NCBI GenBank assembly: GCA_003538975.1
Contig: DPQQ01000004.1
Coordinates: 1 to 28,853, forward strand
Source: Clostridiales bacterium
GTDB taxonomy: Bacteria; Bacillota; Clostridia; Christensenellales; Borkfalkiaceae
DNA length: 28,853 bases
Reading direction: 5' to 3'
Shown: one piece after another, positions 12,662 through 21,346 of the stretch
How positions within the stretch are numbered: position 1 is the stretch's first letter
Layout: each line of letters begins with the position of its first letter
The notes under the pieces: generated by a model
Databases searched by the model: none
The model's input: the letters and a program-made list of their open reading frames with translations, nothing else
Told to the model about the DNA's origin: nothing
Made by a program: the position numbers and the translations under genes

Positions 12662-14608
12662 TTATAAATCGTAAATGTTGTTAAGACGTTTTTCGTAAGT
12701 CTTGACCTTTTTGTCGTTGCCCTTTACGGAGTTATACGAAGTCGTCTTGGTCTTCGTTACATAGCTCGAAGCGTTGGACGATGCAACCGCCTGCTGTAAA
12801 GTGTAAAGATACGAATCTTCGTACAAATCCGCTTTGTCGTCGCGGATATCTTTAAGCATCTGATCGAAGTTCGTCGTTTCGCCTAATGAAGCGAGATATT
12901 CGGTAAGAGTAGCATAGTTCGTATTCGCAGTAATCTTTTCGGACAAGAACATAACGTGCCAGCCATATTCGGTACCTACCACAACGTAGCTCGATTTACC
13001 CAAAGTCATAAGGTATCTTGCGGCAGCCGCATATTCTTCGACGTAAGTTTCGGAACCGAAGTCGGTCTTGCCGTTTATCGTGTAACCCTTGTAAGAGTTA
13101 AGCGAGCCGGTGTCGGTCGAGAACGCGAAGATAAGTTCGTTAATCTTGTCGGCATAGTTTTCTACGTCTGCGTCGGTATTTACTACCTTTTTCATGGTAA
13201 TGCCGTCGTAAGACTTTACTTCTCCGGTCTTCGCCGCGCCGTAAACGTAATTATCCATCATCGTAAGGAATGCGTCAAGCGTATAAACGTTCGATACTGC
13301 CTTGTATGCTGGCGTGTAATCTTCGTCTTCGCTTCCGTCCGCGTCTTTATACTTGAAGTAAGTACCCTTGTCGTCGGTAAGTTTTTCGGCGGTATAATTT
13401 TCTTTATTGGTCCATTCTACCGTTCCGAGATAAGGCAGCGAATTTTCGCCGGCAACCGCATAATCGTTAAGGAACTTCTTGCTTTCGAAGTCGAAGTCGT
13501 AACCGGCGGTTATCCAGGTATCTCTTAAATCCGAAGCGGTGATTTTGTCAAGGACTTCTTCACGCTGAGCAAAATATTCCGCTTTGGTTATTTCGTTAGA
13601 AGTGTATTTTGATTTGATTTCGCTTATCTTGCTCGAAAGCGCGGTGTCCGCTCCGAGAAGAAGGTTGTAAATATAAGCGTAACCTTCGTAAGGATTGTAA
13701 ACGACGGGGCTTGAAGCGGAAGCAGAGCCTAAAGCGTCTTCATACGCGCTCTTGCTTGCGTACTTGTCGACCTGCGCCGCGTACATTTCTTCATAAGCGG
13801 CTTCGATCTTGTCAAGTCCTACGGTCTTATAATAATCGTAAGTAAGATATTTGTCGTATTTGGATACGAGAGCGCTTTCAAGCTGAGATTTAAGGGCGTT
13901 CTTATAATATTCGGTCGTTGTGATATCGCCGTTAGCCCAGTCGAAATCTTTGTCTATATATCCCGAACCGTCCATAACTTTGAGAAGTTTGTAATAAGCT
14001 TCCTTTCTTTCGTTATCGGTAACTTTGCCGTTTGAATCGAGACCTGTCTTAATGGTATAAGCGCTCTTTTCAGTAGAGGTGAGTTCGTGCGCGTATTTCG
14101 AAGCGTTCGTCGGAGCTGTTCTTGCGGTAGCTGAATAGTCTTCCTTCTTTTCGGTTTCCTTTGCGGGAACGTAATTGTCTATCGCTTCGTTAACGCTCTT
14201 TTTAACCTGATATTCGGCTTCGGTAACTTCTTCCGCGGTTAAATATCTTTCGGGATCCCATGCTTTTTTACCTTCCGCTTTGGCATAACCGTCGAGATTT
14301 TCAAAATAATTTTCCGCATTCTGAACGTAAACCTTATTCTGAATAAGAGAATTAAGAATCACCTCTACGGTCTTTTTTACGGTATAGCCCAAATTCTGCA
14401 CGTAATAATAGCCGTACGAAGAATACGCCGACATAACCTGACTGTTCGTAATTTCTTCCTTAGGCGCGCCGTCATAGACCTGCACGGTCGCAACGACCTG
14501 ATCGCTTACTCTTTCGCTATTGAGTTTAACGATGTCGCACGCGAACATGGATACCGAAATAGCGCCCGCCAGAAGGACGGCAATTAATTTTTTGAACGTT
14601 TTTTTCAT
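12662..14608 (-). CDS. Foldase-like lipoprotein (SurA-N/parvulin-type), PrsA-like
   Basis: A 648-residue exported lipoprotein: KK-rich start, hydrophobic segment and lipobox MFAC with Cys24. Residues 36-100 have the look of a SurA/PrsA N-terminal chaperone domain (VVATVQVYDG, then helices). Parvulin-like pieces are seen at AYIYNLLLGAD (311-321) and, far downstream, at 495-557, ending in TEYGWHVMFLSE, the strand that closes the rotamase fold. About 170 residues separate them, more than a normal parvulin of about 95 residues, so the domain is interrupted or diverged and isomerase activity is uncertain. The likely role is extracytoplasmic protein folding. It follows mfd on the same strand, as PrsA-like genes often do in Bacillota, but has its own promoter (14737-14765). 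The ribosome site is CGGAG. Confidence 0.82.
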   Translation of the reverse strand: MKKTFKKLIAVLLAGAISVSMFACDIVKLNSERVSDQVVATVQVYDGAPKEEITNSQVMSAYSSYGYYYVQNLGYTVKKTVEVILNSLIQNKVYVQNAENYFENLDGYAKAEGKKAWDPERYLTAEEVTEAEYQVKKSVNEAIDNYVPAKETEKKEDYSATARTAPTNASKYAHELTSTEKSAYTIKTGLDSNGKVTDNERKEAYYKLLKVMDGSGYIDKDFDWANGDITTTEYYKNALKSQLESALVSKYDKYLTYDYYKTVGLDKIEAAYEEMYAAQVDKYASKSAYEDALGSASASSPVVYNPYEGYAYIYNLLLGADTALSSKISEIKSKYTSNEITKAEYFAQREEVLDKITASDLRDTWITAGYDFDFESKKFLNDYAVAGENSLPYLGTVEWTNKENYTAEKLTDDKGTYFKYKDADGSEDEDYTPAYKAVSNVYTLDAFLTMMDNYVYGAAKTGEVKSYDGITMKKVVNTDADVENYADKINELIFAFSTDTGSLNSYKGYTINGKTDFGSETYVEEYAAAARYLMTLGKSSYVVVGTEYGWHVMFLSEKITANTNYATLTEYLASLGETTNFDQMLKDIRDDKADLYEDSYLYTLQQAVASSNASSYVTKTKTTSYNSVKGNDKKVKTYEKRLNNIYDL

Positions 14609-14736
14609 ATTTCGCTCCGTTTTAATTTTTGCATTTACTTATAACGTATATAAAGCCCGTTACGTCCGTATTTTTGCATGTAAACGCGGCAAAAAATTTC
14701 GGGCATAAAGCGAGTATTAAATATATAGTCTATTAG

Positions 14737-14765
14737 ATTATATAATATTTAAAATCAAATTGCAA
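14737..14765 (-). promoter_or_regulatory. Promoter with A-rich upstream element for the foldase gene
   Basis: Reading leftward, TTGCAA (14760-14765), a 17-base spacer and TATAAT (14737-14742). The 14770-14795 stretch directly upstream is an almost pure A/T tract, which could serve as an UP element. The leader is about 120 bases. Confidence 0.65.
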
Positions 14766-14864
14766 GAGTTTATTATTTTTTTTTATTATTTTTCGGCTTT
14801 TACCGTAAATTTCTATCTTTTTGAGGCGATTATATGTTACAACACCATAAAACTCAGACAAAAA

Positions 14865-17800
14865 TTATGCGTTCGGCTCTTTTACTTTGCTTTTTAAGAT
14901 ATGTTTGTTCTTTTCTTTTTCGATCGCCAGAACAAACGCCGCAAAGTCTTTCAGAAGTTCTGTATCGCTTCTTCTGCCGCGACTGAACTTAACGGCTATT
15001 CCGCTGACTGCCGAAAGCGACGCATCCGGGAATCCCGCAATTATTTTAAAGAGAGCCGGATCCTGCGCCTTTTTAAGATTTTCGAACCCGAAAGCCGCCC
15101 CGAAATCTCCTATCGTAAGACTGTTTCCCCCGATTCTGCCGACAGCCGCTTTGAGTATCGCGACGTAAATAAGATTTTTAATCTCGACGGGCGGTTTTCC
15201 GTATGCGGAAGAAAGATTTTCGTAAAGTTTTTTACCGTCTTCGACCGTTTCTGTCTCGGCGATGTCCTTATACGCGTCCATTCTGCCGGAAGACGATTCG
15301 ATGTATTCGTCCGGAATGTATGCGGAAATTCTTACGTCGGTATCGACGATTATTTCTTCCGTTCCGCCGTCCATCTCTTCTTTTAACAGCTTCGAATACA
15401 GCTCGTAACCTATCTTGTCCATATGTCCGTGCTGTTCCGCGCCTAAAATATTTCCGGCGCCCCTTATTTCGAGATCGCGCATGGCTATCTTGAAGCCGCT
15501 GCCCATTTCGGTGAATTCCATGATTGCGGAAAGTCTTTTATATGCGGTATCGGACAAAACTTTGTCTTTTTTATAAGTAAAATAGGCGTGAGCCAAACGA
15601 TTGCTTCTTCCGACTCTTCCTCGGAGCTGATATAAGGTCGAAAGTCCGAGTTTATCGGCGTCTATAACGATAATCGTGTTAGCCTTCGGAAGATCCAGAC
15701 CGTTTTCGATAATAGTCGTAGCGAGAAGCACGTCGCTTCTGCCTTTATAGAAATCCGAAATTCCTGTTTCGAGTTCCTTTTCTTCCATCTGTCCGTGGCA
15801 CACGGTTATTTTAGCTTCCGGCACGAGCGTTTTCAGCTTTTCGTTGAAAGTATAAATGCTCTCTACACGATTATATAAAATGAATACCTGTCCGCCCCTT
15901 CCGAGTTCTCTCGAAACGGCGTCGCGTATAAGCGTTTCCGTTTCTTCGGTAACGTAAGTCTGTATAGGGAGCCTTTCTTTAGGCGGAGTGTTTATCGTGC
16001 TTATGTCTCTTATTCCGGAAAGCGACATATGGAGCGTTCTCGGAATGGGCGTCGCCGTCAGCGTGAGCGTGTCCACGTTACTTTTCAATGTTTTTATCTT
16101 TTCTTTATGTTCCACGCCGAAACGCTGTTCTTCGTCTAAAACAAGAAGTCCGAGATCACAGAACTCCACGTCTTTGGACAAAAGCCTGTGCGTTCCTATA
16201 ATAAAATCTATCTCGCCGCTCCTGAGCTTTGAAAGAACTTTTTGCTGTTCTTTAGCCGATTTGAATCTGTCGAGCGATTCTATCTTTACGCCGAAGCCTT
16301 TGAACCTTTCAAGGGCATTGTTGTAATGCTGCTCGGCAAGGATTGTCGTCGGTGCGAGAAGAACGGCTTGTTTGCCGTTGTTCACCGCTCTGAAAATCGC
16401 CCTGAAAGCTATTTCCGTCTTGCCGAAGCCTACGTCGCCGCAGATAAGCCTGTCCATTACTTTGGACGAAGTCATATCCTTTTTAACGTCTTCGGTAGCC
16501 GTTATCTGATCGGGAGTATCTTCGAAACCGCAGGCGAGTTCGAAAGCCTTCTGTGCGCCTTCGTCTTCTTCGAAAACGTAGCCTATCCGTTTCTGCCTGT
16601 CGCTGTACAGCTTTTTAAGGTTTACGGTCAGTTCCCTTAAACTGCTCTTTACCCTTTCTTTGATTCTTTCGAAATCTTTTCCGCCGATTTTAGAAAGCGT
16701 CGGTTCTTTTTCCGCCCCGACGTACTTTGTGAGAACGTTGAGTTGTTCGACGGGAACGTATAGAATATCGCCGCCCCTGTACGCCACCGCTATATAATCT
16801 TTTTTGCCGAATGACGTTTCGAGGCGCTTGGTTCCTATTACTTTGCCGATACCGTGTATTTCGTGTACGGCATAGTCGCCGGCTTCGGGCGCGGAGAAAA
16901 ACACTTTGTTTTTAGAGCGTGCGGTAAGTCTTTTTTCCCGTTCCGGAACGATGTCGGTGTTGCCGATGATACAGATTTTTTCATCCTGGTAAATAACGCC
17001 CGAAACGATCCGTCCCTCGAATACGTTAAGATTTTTTACGCCGTTATCGTAGCCCGATTCGGCGAGAATAAGCGAAATCCTTTCGTAGTCGTTTTCCGCT
17101 ATCGAGACGAAAACTTTATATCCCGAATTAAGTCTTATCGCGATTTCGTTTATAAGGTCCGCCGTCCGTCCCATAAATCTCGGCGCGGGCGTAGCCCTTA
17201 CGTTAAAAAGCTTCGCCGCGGTGAAAAATCCGTTATCCGCAACGAGAGTGGAAAACGCCATAAGACTCTTCGTTTTAAGTCCGGCTTCCAGCTCTTCGAG
17301 ACCTATGTTCTGAAAATAATCGAACGAGAATACTTCACCGGCTCCGTAAAGAGACTTAAATCTTTCGCCGTGTTCTTTTATGACCGCTTCCGCGAGAGCG
17401 TAAAGCTGCTTCGGCTCGCTGAAAACGACGCTGTCGAAATCGAACGCTTCGAACGCGTTGCCCGTATTATCCAGAACGGGTATAAGCGAAGTGAGCGACG
17501 AATACGCTTTTAAGGATAGCGAGGTTTTTACATCGTCCGAAAATTCTTTGAAACGCAGATTATCTTTACCGGTAAATTTACGTAATTCTTCGTCTATTTT
17601 TCCGATTATTTTATCGGTGTTTTCTGGAAGAACTATCTCCGTGCAGGGCAAAATTTCCACAAAACCCGCCGCCGACAGAGTTTTGCCGCCGTCCGGATCG
17701 AAATATTTTATGCTTTCGAGTTCGTCCCCGAAAAAGTCGAGTCTTACGGGCGAGTCCGAATCTATGGCGTAAATATCGAGAATATCGCCCCTTCTCGCAA

Positions 17801-18296
17801 AGCTGCCCTTTCCGCTTACCGAATCGCCGCGGGTATACCCCATGGCGGTAAGTTTTTCGGATAAAGCGAGAATATCGTATTCTTTACCCTTTTCGAGCGT
17901 TAACGCATTAAGAGTTTTAGGGAACTTCTGCAAAAGCGCGGGAAGGGTTATAACAGCTATATCGGTCTTTTTATTCAAAAAGTCGTAAACCGACTTTATT
18001 CTTTTATACTCCGTCTCCTTCGAAAACGCTTTGGAAGTAAGAAGCACTTCTTCTCTTTCGTAAATAGCGGAAACTTTTTTAAGCGAAAATCCTTCTATCG
18101 CCTTTACAGCCCTCTGCGCTTCGAGAAAATCCTTTACTACGTAAAGAACTCTTCCGCCCAAAAGAGAAACCGCCTGGCACTTTCCGTTTTCGGACAAGCC
18201 GAAAACCGACGAAGGGACTTTCCGCCGGCAATTATCGAGCGCGTCTTTTAACGCGCCCTTAAAAATATTCGGTTGTACTTTGTAAAAATCTTCCAA
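14865..18296 (-). CDS. mfd: Transcription-repair coupling factor Mfd
   Basis: A 1143-residue ATP-dependent translocase that removes RNA polymerase stalled at DNA damage and recruits UvrA. Order of parts: UvrB-like N-terminal module (about 1-210); CarD-type RNA-polymerase-interacting domain (about 470-545, DYAVHEIHGIGKVIG); then the RecG-like motor with Walker A CGDVGFGKTE (Lys626), DEEQRFG at 721-727, motif III TATPIPRTLH near 747, and motif VI QLRGRVGRS near 890. The C-terminal UvrA-binding module runs to the end. Length is normal for the family. The start is TTG at 18294-18296: no ATG lies between the pth stop and the conserved N-terminus, and AAGGGA stands about nine bases upstream. It is 33 bases behind pth, so the two are co-transcribed. 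Confidence 0.97.
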   Translation of the reverse strand: MEDFYKVQPNIFKGALKDALDNCRRKVPSSVFGLSENGKCQAVSLLGGRVLYVVKDFLEAQRAVKAIEGFSLKKVSAIYEREEVLLTSKAFSKETEYKRIKSVYDFLNKKTDIAVITLPALLQKFPKTLNALTLEKGKEYDILALSEKLTAMGYTRGDSVSGKGSFARRGDILDIYAIDSDSPVRLDFFGDELESIKYFDPDGGKTLSAAGFVEILPCTEIVLPENTDKIIGKIDEELRKFTGKDNLRFKEFSDDVKTSLSLKAYSSLTSLIPVLDNTGNAFEAFDFDSVVFSEPKQLYALAEAVIKEHGERFKSLYGAGEVFSFDYFQNIGLEELEAGLKTKSLMAFSTLVADNGFFTAAKLFNVRATPAPRFMGRTADLINEIAIRLNSGYKVFVSIAENDYERISLILAESGYDNGVKNLNVFEGRIVSGVIYQDEKICIIGNTDIVPEREKRLTARSKNKVFFSAPEAGDYAVHEIHGIGKVIGTKRLETSFGKKDYIAVAYRGGDILYVPVEQLNVLTKYVGAEKEPTLSKIGGKDFERIKERVKSSLRELTVNLKKLYSDRQKRIGYVFEEDEGAQKAFELACGFEDTPDQITATEDVKKDMTSSKVMDRLICGDVGFGKTEIAFRAIFRAVNNGKQAVLLAPTTILAEQHYNNALERFKGFGVKIESLDRFKSAKEQQKVLSKLRSGEIDFIIGTHRLLSKDVEFCDLGLLVLDEEQRFGVEHKEKIKTLKSNVDTLTLTATPIPRTLHMSLSGIRDISTINTPPKERLPIQTYVTEETETLIRDAVSRELGRGGQVFILYNRVESIYTFNEKLKTLVPEAKITVCHGQMEEKELETGISDFYKGRSDVLLATTIIENGLDLPKANTIIVIDADKLGLSTLYQLRGRVGRSNRLAHAYFTYKKDKVLSDTAYKRLSAIMEFTEMGSGFKIAMRDLEIRGAGNILGAEQHGHMDKIGYELYSKLLKEEMDGGTEEIIVDTDVRISAYIPDEYIESSSGRMDAYKDIAETETVEDGKKLYENLSSAYGKPPVEIKNLIYVAILKAAVGRIGGNSLTIGDFGAAFGFENLKKAQDPALFKIIAGFPDASLSAVSGIAVKFSRGRRSDTELLKDFAAFVLAIEKEKNKHILKSKVKEPNA

Positions 18297-18329
18297 TTTA
18301 TTTATTCCCTTGGGAATTGTTTTCGGAAA

Positions 18330-18905
18330 TTATAATTTAACTTCGCCGTTATAAGTACGCATAACGTATTCGAAGTCTTTTCCGCTTACGATATCGTAAG
18401 CGGCGTCGGCGGCTTTTTCTACCGCCTTTTTCATTATATCTTTATCGGCGGAAGGTATGCCGGATAAAACGTAATCTATAAGCGCGATATGCTGATTTTC
18501 GGGCTTGAAGCCTATTCTTATGCGCTTGAATTTTTCGGTACCAAGCATTTTCACGATATTTTTAACGCCGTTGTGCGTTCCCGCCGAGCCGTCCGCGCGG
18601 ATTCTCAGAAAGCCGGTTTTCAAATCGAAATCGTCGTGTATCACGATAACGTCTTCGGGTTTTATTTTGTAGTACGAAACGAGTTCGTAAATACTCTCGC
18701 CGGATAAATTCATATAAGTCTGCGGCTTTGCGAGAATAACCTTTTCGCCCCCGACAAAAGTCGTTCCGATAAGCGCCTTGCCCGATTTTGTCGTAACCTG
18801 AATATTAAGTTTGTCGGCTAAATAGTCTATCGCCATAAAGCCGAGATTGTGGAACGTGCCGGCGTATTCTATGCCCGGATTTCCGAGTCCTGCGACGAGT
18901 TTCAT
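18330..18905 (-). CDS. pth: Peptidyl-tRNA hydrolase
   Basis: Frees tRNA from peptidyl-tRNA that drops off ribosomes. The 191-residue length is typical. Motifs: GLGNPG at 6-11, catalytic His19 in TFHNLGF, KPQTYMNLSG at 60-69 with substrate-gripping Asn66, HDDFDL at 90-95 with Asp92 aligning with the family's essential aspartate, and GSAGTHNGVKNI near 106, where Asn112 is conserved. The ATG follows AAGGAAG at good distance. An intrinsic terminator sits only about 20 bases upstream of the ATG, leaving no room for a separate promoter, so expression probably depends on read-through from prs. The mfd gene follows after 33 bases. Confidence 0.97.
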   Translation of the reverse strand: MKLVAGLGNPGIEYAGTFHNLGFMAIDYLADKLNIQVTTKSGKALIGTTFVGGEKVILAKPQTYMNLSGESIYELVSYYKIKPEDVIVIHDDFDLKTGFLRIRADGSAGTHNGVKNIVKMLGTEKFKRIRIGFKPENQHIALIDYVLSGIPSADKDIMKKAVEKAADAAYDIVSGKDFEYVMRTYNGEVKL

Positions 18906-18925
18906 ACATCTTCCTTTATACCCAA

Positions 18926-18953
18926 AAAAGCCGACTTTTTAAAATCGGCTTTT
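18926..18953 (-). terminator. Intrinsic terminator between prs and pth
   Basis: AAAAGCCGA/TCGGCTTTT gives nine pairs (18945-18953 with 18926-18934), more if the inner A/T bases pair, followed leftward by a six-base U-run. It lies just after the prs stop and about 20 bases before the pth ATG. Confidence 0.85.
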
Positions 18954-18972
18954 CATACGGGTTGATTTTTAA

Positions 18973-19938
18973 TTAGTTTTCGTAAATTTCGGAAAGCGAC
19001 TTGTCGTTAAAGACCTGTCTTATGGCGTTCGCGAAATAATGAGCTACCGAAAGCGGATGGATTTTTTCGCAATTTTTAACGGTTTCGGGGAAATCTATGG
19101 TGTCTAAAATAGCAAGTTCCTTAATGCAGGAATTGGTAATTCTTTCGATTGCGGGACCGCTTAAAACGCCGTGCGAGCAGCAAGCGTAAACTTCTTTCGC
19201 ACCGTTCGCCTTCAATGCTTCCGCACCGTTTACTATGGTGCCTGCCGTGTCGATCATATCGTCGACCATAAGGCAGGTTTTACCTTTTACGTCGCCGATG
19301 ATGTTCATGACTTCCATAACGTTGGCTTTAGGTCTTCTCTTATCTACGATGGCGAGCGAAAGTCCTAAATCGGTAGCGAACTTTCTCGCTCTCGCAACCG
19401 AGCCTACGTCGGGAGATACGACTACGAAGTCGTCCGGATTGCTCTTTTTAACGAGTTCTTTATAATACTTGGAGAGAATGGGAGCGCCGTAAAGATGGTT
19501 AACGGGAATATCGAAGAATCCCTGAATCTGCGCCGCGTGAAGGTCCATCGTCATAAGGCTGTCGATGCCCGCTACCTGAAGCATATCGGCTACAAGCTTT
19601 GCGGTGATCGGATCTCTGGGACGAGCCTTTCTGTCCTGTCTGGCGTATCCGAAGTAAGGAATAACCGCCGTAATCTTACCGGCGGAAGCGCGCTTCAACG
19701 CGTCTACCATGATAAGAAGTTCCATAAGGTTGTTGTTTACGGGATAAGACGTGGACTGAATAATGAAAACGTCTTTACCTCTGACCGTTTCGGGAATGGT
19801 TACGCTGATCTCTCCGTCCGAAAAAGTTTTTACTTCCGCGTCCTGAACGTGCGTTCCGAGTTCTTTTGCGATAGCTTCCGCCAACGGTTTGTTGGAGTTG
19901 CCGGCAAAAATAGCTATTTCATTGCCGTGTGAATTCAT
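18973..19938 (-). CDS. prs: Ribose-phosphate pyrophosphokinase (PRPP synthetase)
   Basis: Makes 5-phosphoribosyl 1-diphosphate from ribose 5-phosphate and ATP, feeding purine, pyrimidine, NAD, histidine and tryptophan synthesis. The 321-residue length from the chosen start is standard for class I enzymes. Landmarks: FSDGEISV near 40, PYFGYARQDRK near 95, the metal-binding DLHAAQIQGFF near 131, VVSPDVGSVARAR near 170, and the PRPP-binding loop VDDMIDTAGT near 222. The frame continues upstream to 19995, but the ATG at 19938 has a textbook AAAGGAGAG ribosome site and matches the family N-terminus, whereas the extra 19 residues are Arg-rich and unlike the family. It has its own promoter (20001-20029), and its transcript meets a terminator before pth. 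Confidence 0.97.
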   Translation of the reverse strand: MNSHGNEIAIFAGNSNKPLAEAIAKELGTHVQDAEVKTFSDGEISVTIPETVRGKDVFIIQSTSYPVNNNLMELLIMVDALKRASAGKITAVIPYFGYARQDRKARPRDPITAKLVADMLQVAGIDSLMTMDLHAAQIQGFFDIPVNHLYGAPILSKYYKELVKKSNPDDFVVVSPDVGSVARARKFATDLGLSLAIVDKRRPKANVMEVMNIIGDVKGKTCLMVDDMIDTAGTIVNGAEALKANGAKEVYACCSHGVLSGPAIERITNSCIKELAILDTIDFPETVKNCEKIHPLSVAHYFANAIRQVFNDKSLSEIYEN

Positions 19939-20000
19939 GATAACTCTCCTTTGTATTGTTCTTTTATCGAATCGTCGCCGATTTTTGCGGCGCATATTAT

Positions 20001-20029
20001 ATTGTAAATCGTTTATAAAAAATAGTCAA
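20001..20029 (-). promoter_or_regulatory. Promoter of prs
   Basis: Reading leftward, TTGACT (20024-20029), a 17-base spacer and TACAAT (20001-20006). The leader of roughly 55 bases can form a CGCCG/CGGCG hairpin before the ribosome site. Confidence 0.7.
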
Positions 20030-20041
20030 GGTTTTAGCTTC

Positions 20042-20512
20042 TCACTTTAAATTGTTTTTTGCCCTTTTGGCTTTAAAATAGTCTTTTAAGAGCTTCGAAC
20101 ATTCTTTTTCCATAATTCCGCCTTCGTAATCCGACTTATGATTCATGCCGTTGTCGGTTAAAATTTCGTGCTTCGAACATGCGCAACCCGACTTTTTTTC
20201 GTATGCGCCGAAGTATACCTTTTTTATTCTCGCATTCACTATGGCACCTGCGCACATAGGGCAAGGTTCGAGCGTTACGTATAGTTCGGCGTTATCGAGC
20301 CGCCAGCTGCTTAACTTTTTGCACGCTTTGTTGATAGCCGTTATTTCGGCATGGGCGGTCGCCGACTGCGAACTCTCTCTCTTGTTATATCCCCTTCCTA
20401 TTATTTTGCCGTCCGAAACGACTACCGCGCCGATAGGCACCTCGTTCATGCTTTCGGCCTTCATTGCGAGCTTAATAGCGGCTTTCATGAATTTAAGATT
20501 CTTTTCGTCCAT
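20042..20512 (-). CDS. tadA: tRNA-specific adenosine deaminase
   Basis: Converts adenosine 34 to inosine in tRNA-Arg(ACG), allowing decoding of CGN codons. The 156-residue protein has the zinc cytidine/deoxycytidylate-deaminase signature: HAE at 54-56 (zinc ligand His54, proton shuttle Glu56) and PCPMCAGA, where Cys84 and Cys87 bind zinc. The NEVPIGAVVV stretch and the short C-terminal helix fit TadA better than guanine deaminase. Its start overlaps the last 20 bases of the M14 peptidase gene and has an AGGGA ribosome site inside that gene, pointing to translational coupling. Confidence 0.94.
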   Translation of the reverse strand: MDEKNLKFMKAAIKLAMKAESMNEVPIGAVVVSDGKIIGRGYNKRESSQSATAHAEITAINKACKKLSSWRLDNAELYVTLEPCPMCAGAIVNARIKKVYFGAYEKKSGCACSKHEILTDNGMNHKSDYEGGIMEKECSKLLKDYFKAKRAKNNLK

Positions 20513-21278
20513 TTTTATCCCTGTATATTTCTTTTAATATTTCCGGCGGAATATCTTTTATTTTCCCGAAAATTTCGTCCGCGTGACTTTTGTCTATCGG
20601 ATGAATAAGATCATCGCTTCCGCATTCTGTCGTAAACGACGGGATTTTGTACCTTTTTACGCATAAATCTTTATACCCGCCCGCCGACGGAAGATTTTTT
20701 ACTACTTTATATCCCGTAAGTTTTTCTGCTATAAGCGCATATTTATAATCTCTTTTTGCAAGAAATTCGTCGTAAAAGTCGTAATATATTTCTTCGCCCT
20801 TGGTATGGAGCGACAATGTAAAATCGGGATTCGCGATTTCGGTAAAATAATATAATGCTTTGCTCTCTTCTTCCGACAAAGGGTATTTTCCGATATAGTC
20901 CGAAAAGCCGCGTCTTTTTACGTTCTTTTCGCCCGTTCCGTACCTTGCCGGGAAGTTCGCGTTAAGATCGACTCCGTTCGCGTTAGCCTTATAATTTTTT
21001 ACCGATTTTACTATTTTTACTCCGTCCGGGTTCACCACGGGGATAACGTAAACCGTTCCGGGGAAAGCGGCGGTCTTTAAATATCCGATCTCTTTTAACA
21101 GAACGTACCCTGTAACGTATTCCCTTGCGTGTATCGCGCCGCTCAAGATTGCGACGGGAAACCCGCCATTTTTTACCGCAAAATACGGTATAGGGCAGCC
21201 TTTTACAGAAAACCCTATAAAGCCTTTTTCTTCTTTATAATCTTCGTAAAACTCAAAAAGTTCGTTTATAAGTTCCAT
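20493..21278 (-). CDS. M14-family zinc carboxypeptidase, no signal peptide
   Basis: A 261-residue metallopeptidase of the carboxypeptidase A clan. Zinc ligands are His50 and Glu53 in GAIHAREY and His158 in SLHTKGEE; the catalytic glutamate is Glu218 in FTTECGSDD. NPDGV (83-87) and NGVDLNANFPA (101-111) are typical of bacterial gamma-D-glutamyl-diamino-acid peptidases. In the latter motif the arginine found in classical carboxypeptidases (DxNRN) is alanine. There is no signal peptide and no LysM or other cell-wall-binding domain, so a cytoplasmic role in recycling muropeptides is an inference. The ribosome site is weak. The gene lies 67 bases after rlmH and overlaps tadA. Confidence 0.88.
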   Translation of the reverse strand: MELINELFEFYEDYKEEKGFIGFSVKGCPIPYFAVKNGGFPVAILSGAIHAREYVTGYVLLKEIGYLKTAAFPGTVYVIPVVNPDGVKIVKSVKNYKANANGVDLNANFPARYGTGEKNVKRRGFSDYIGKYPLSEEESKALYYFTEIANPDFTLSLHTKGEEIYYDFYDEFLAKRDYKYALIAEKLTGYKVVKNLPSAGGYKDLCVKRYKIPSFTTECGSDDLIHPIDKSHADEIFGKIKDIPPEILKEIYRDKNGRKES

Positions 21279-21324
21279 TCTTTAATTTATGCGGAACTTA
21301 AAAATATAATACGGAATATAAACC

Positions 21325-21346
21325 GGCTTTAGGCAGGAATAAAGCC
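21325..21346 (-). other. Hairpin at the rlmH stop codon
   Basis: A perfect seven-pair stem, GGCTTTA (21325-21331) with TAAAGCC (21340-21346), begins at the rlmH stop codon. The downstream U content is poor, so it is at best a weak terminator or a 3'-end stabiliser. Confidence 0.4.

Noticed and set aside
19939..19995. An N-terminal extension of PRPP synthetase starting at 19995.
   Set aside because: It contains the leader hairpin and the ribosome site of the 19938 start, and its sequence does not match the family.
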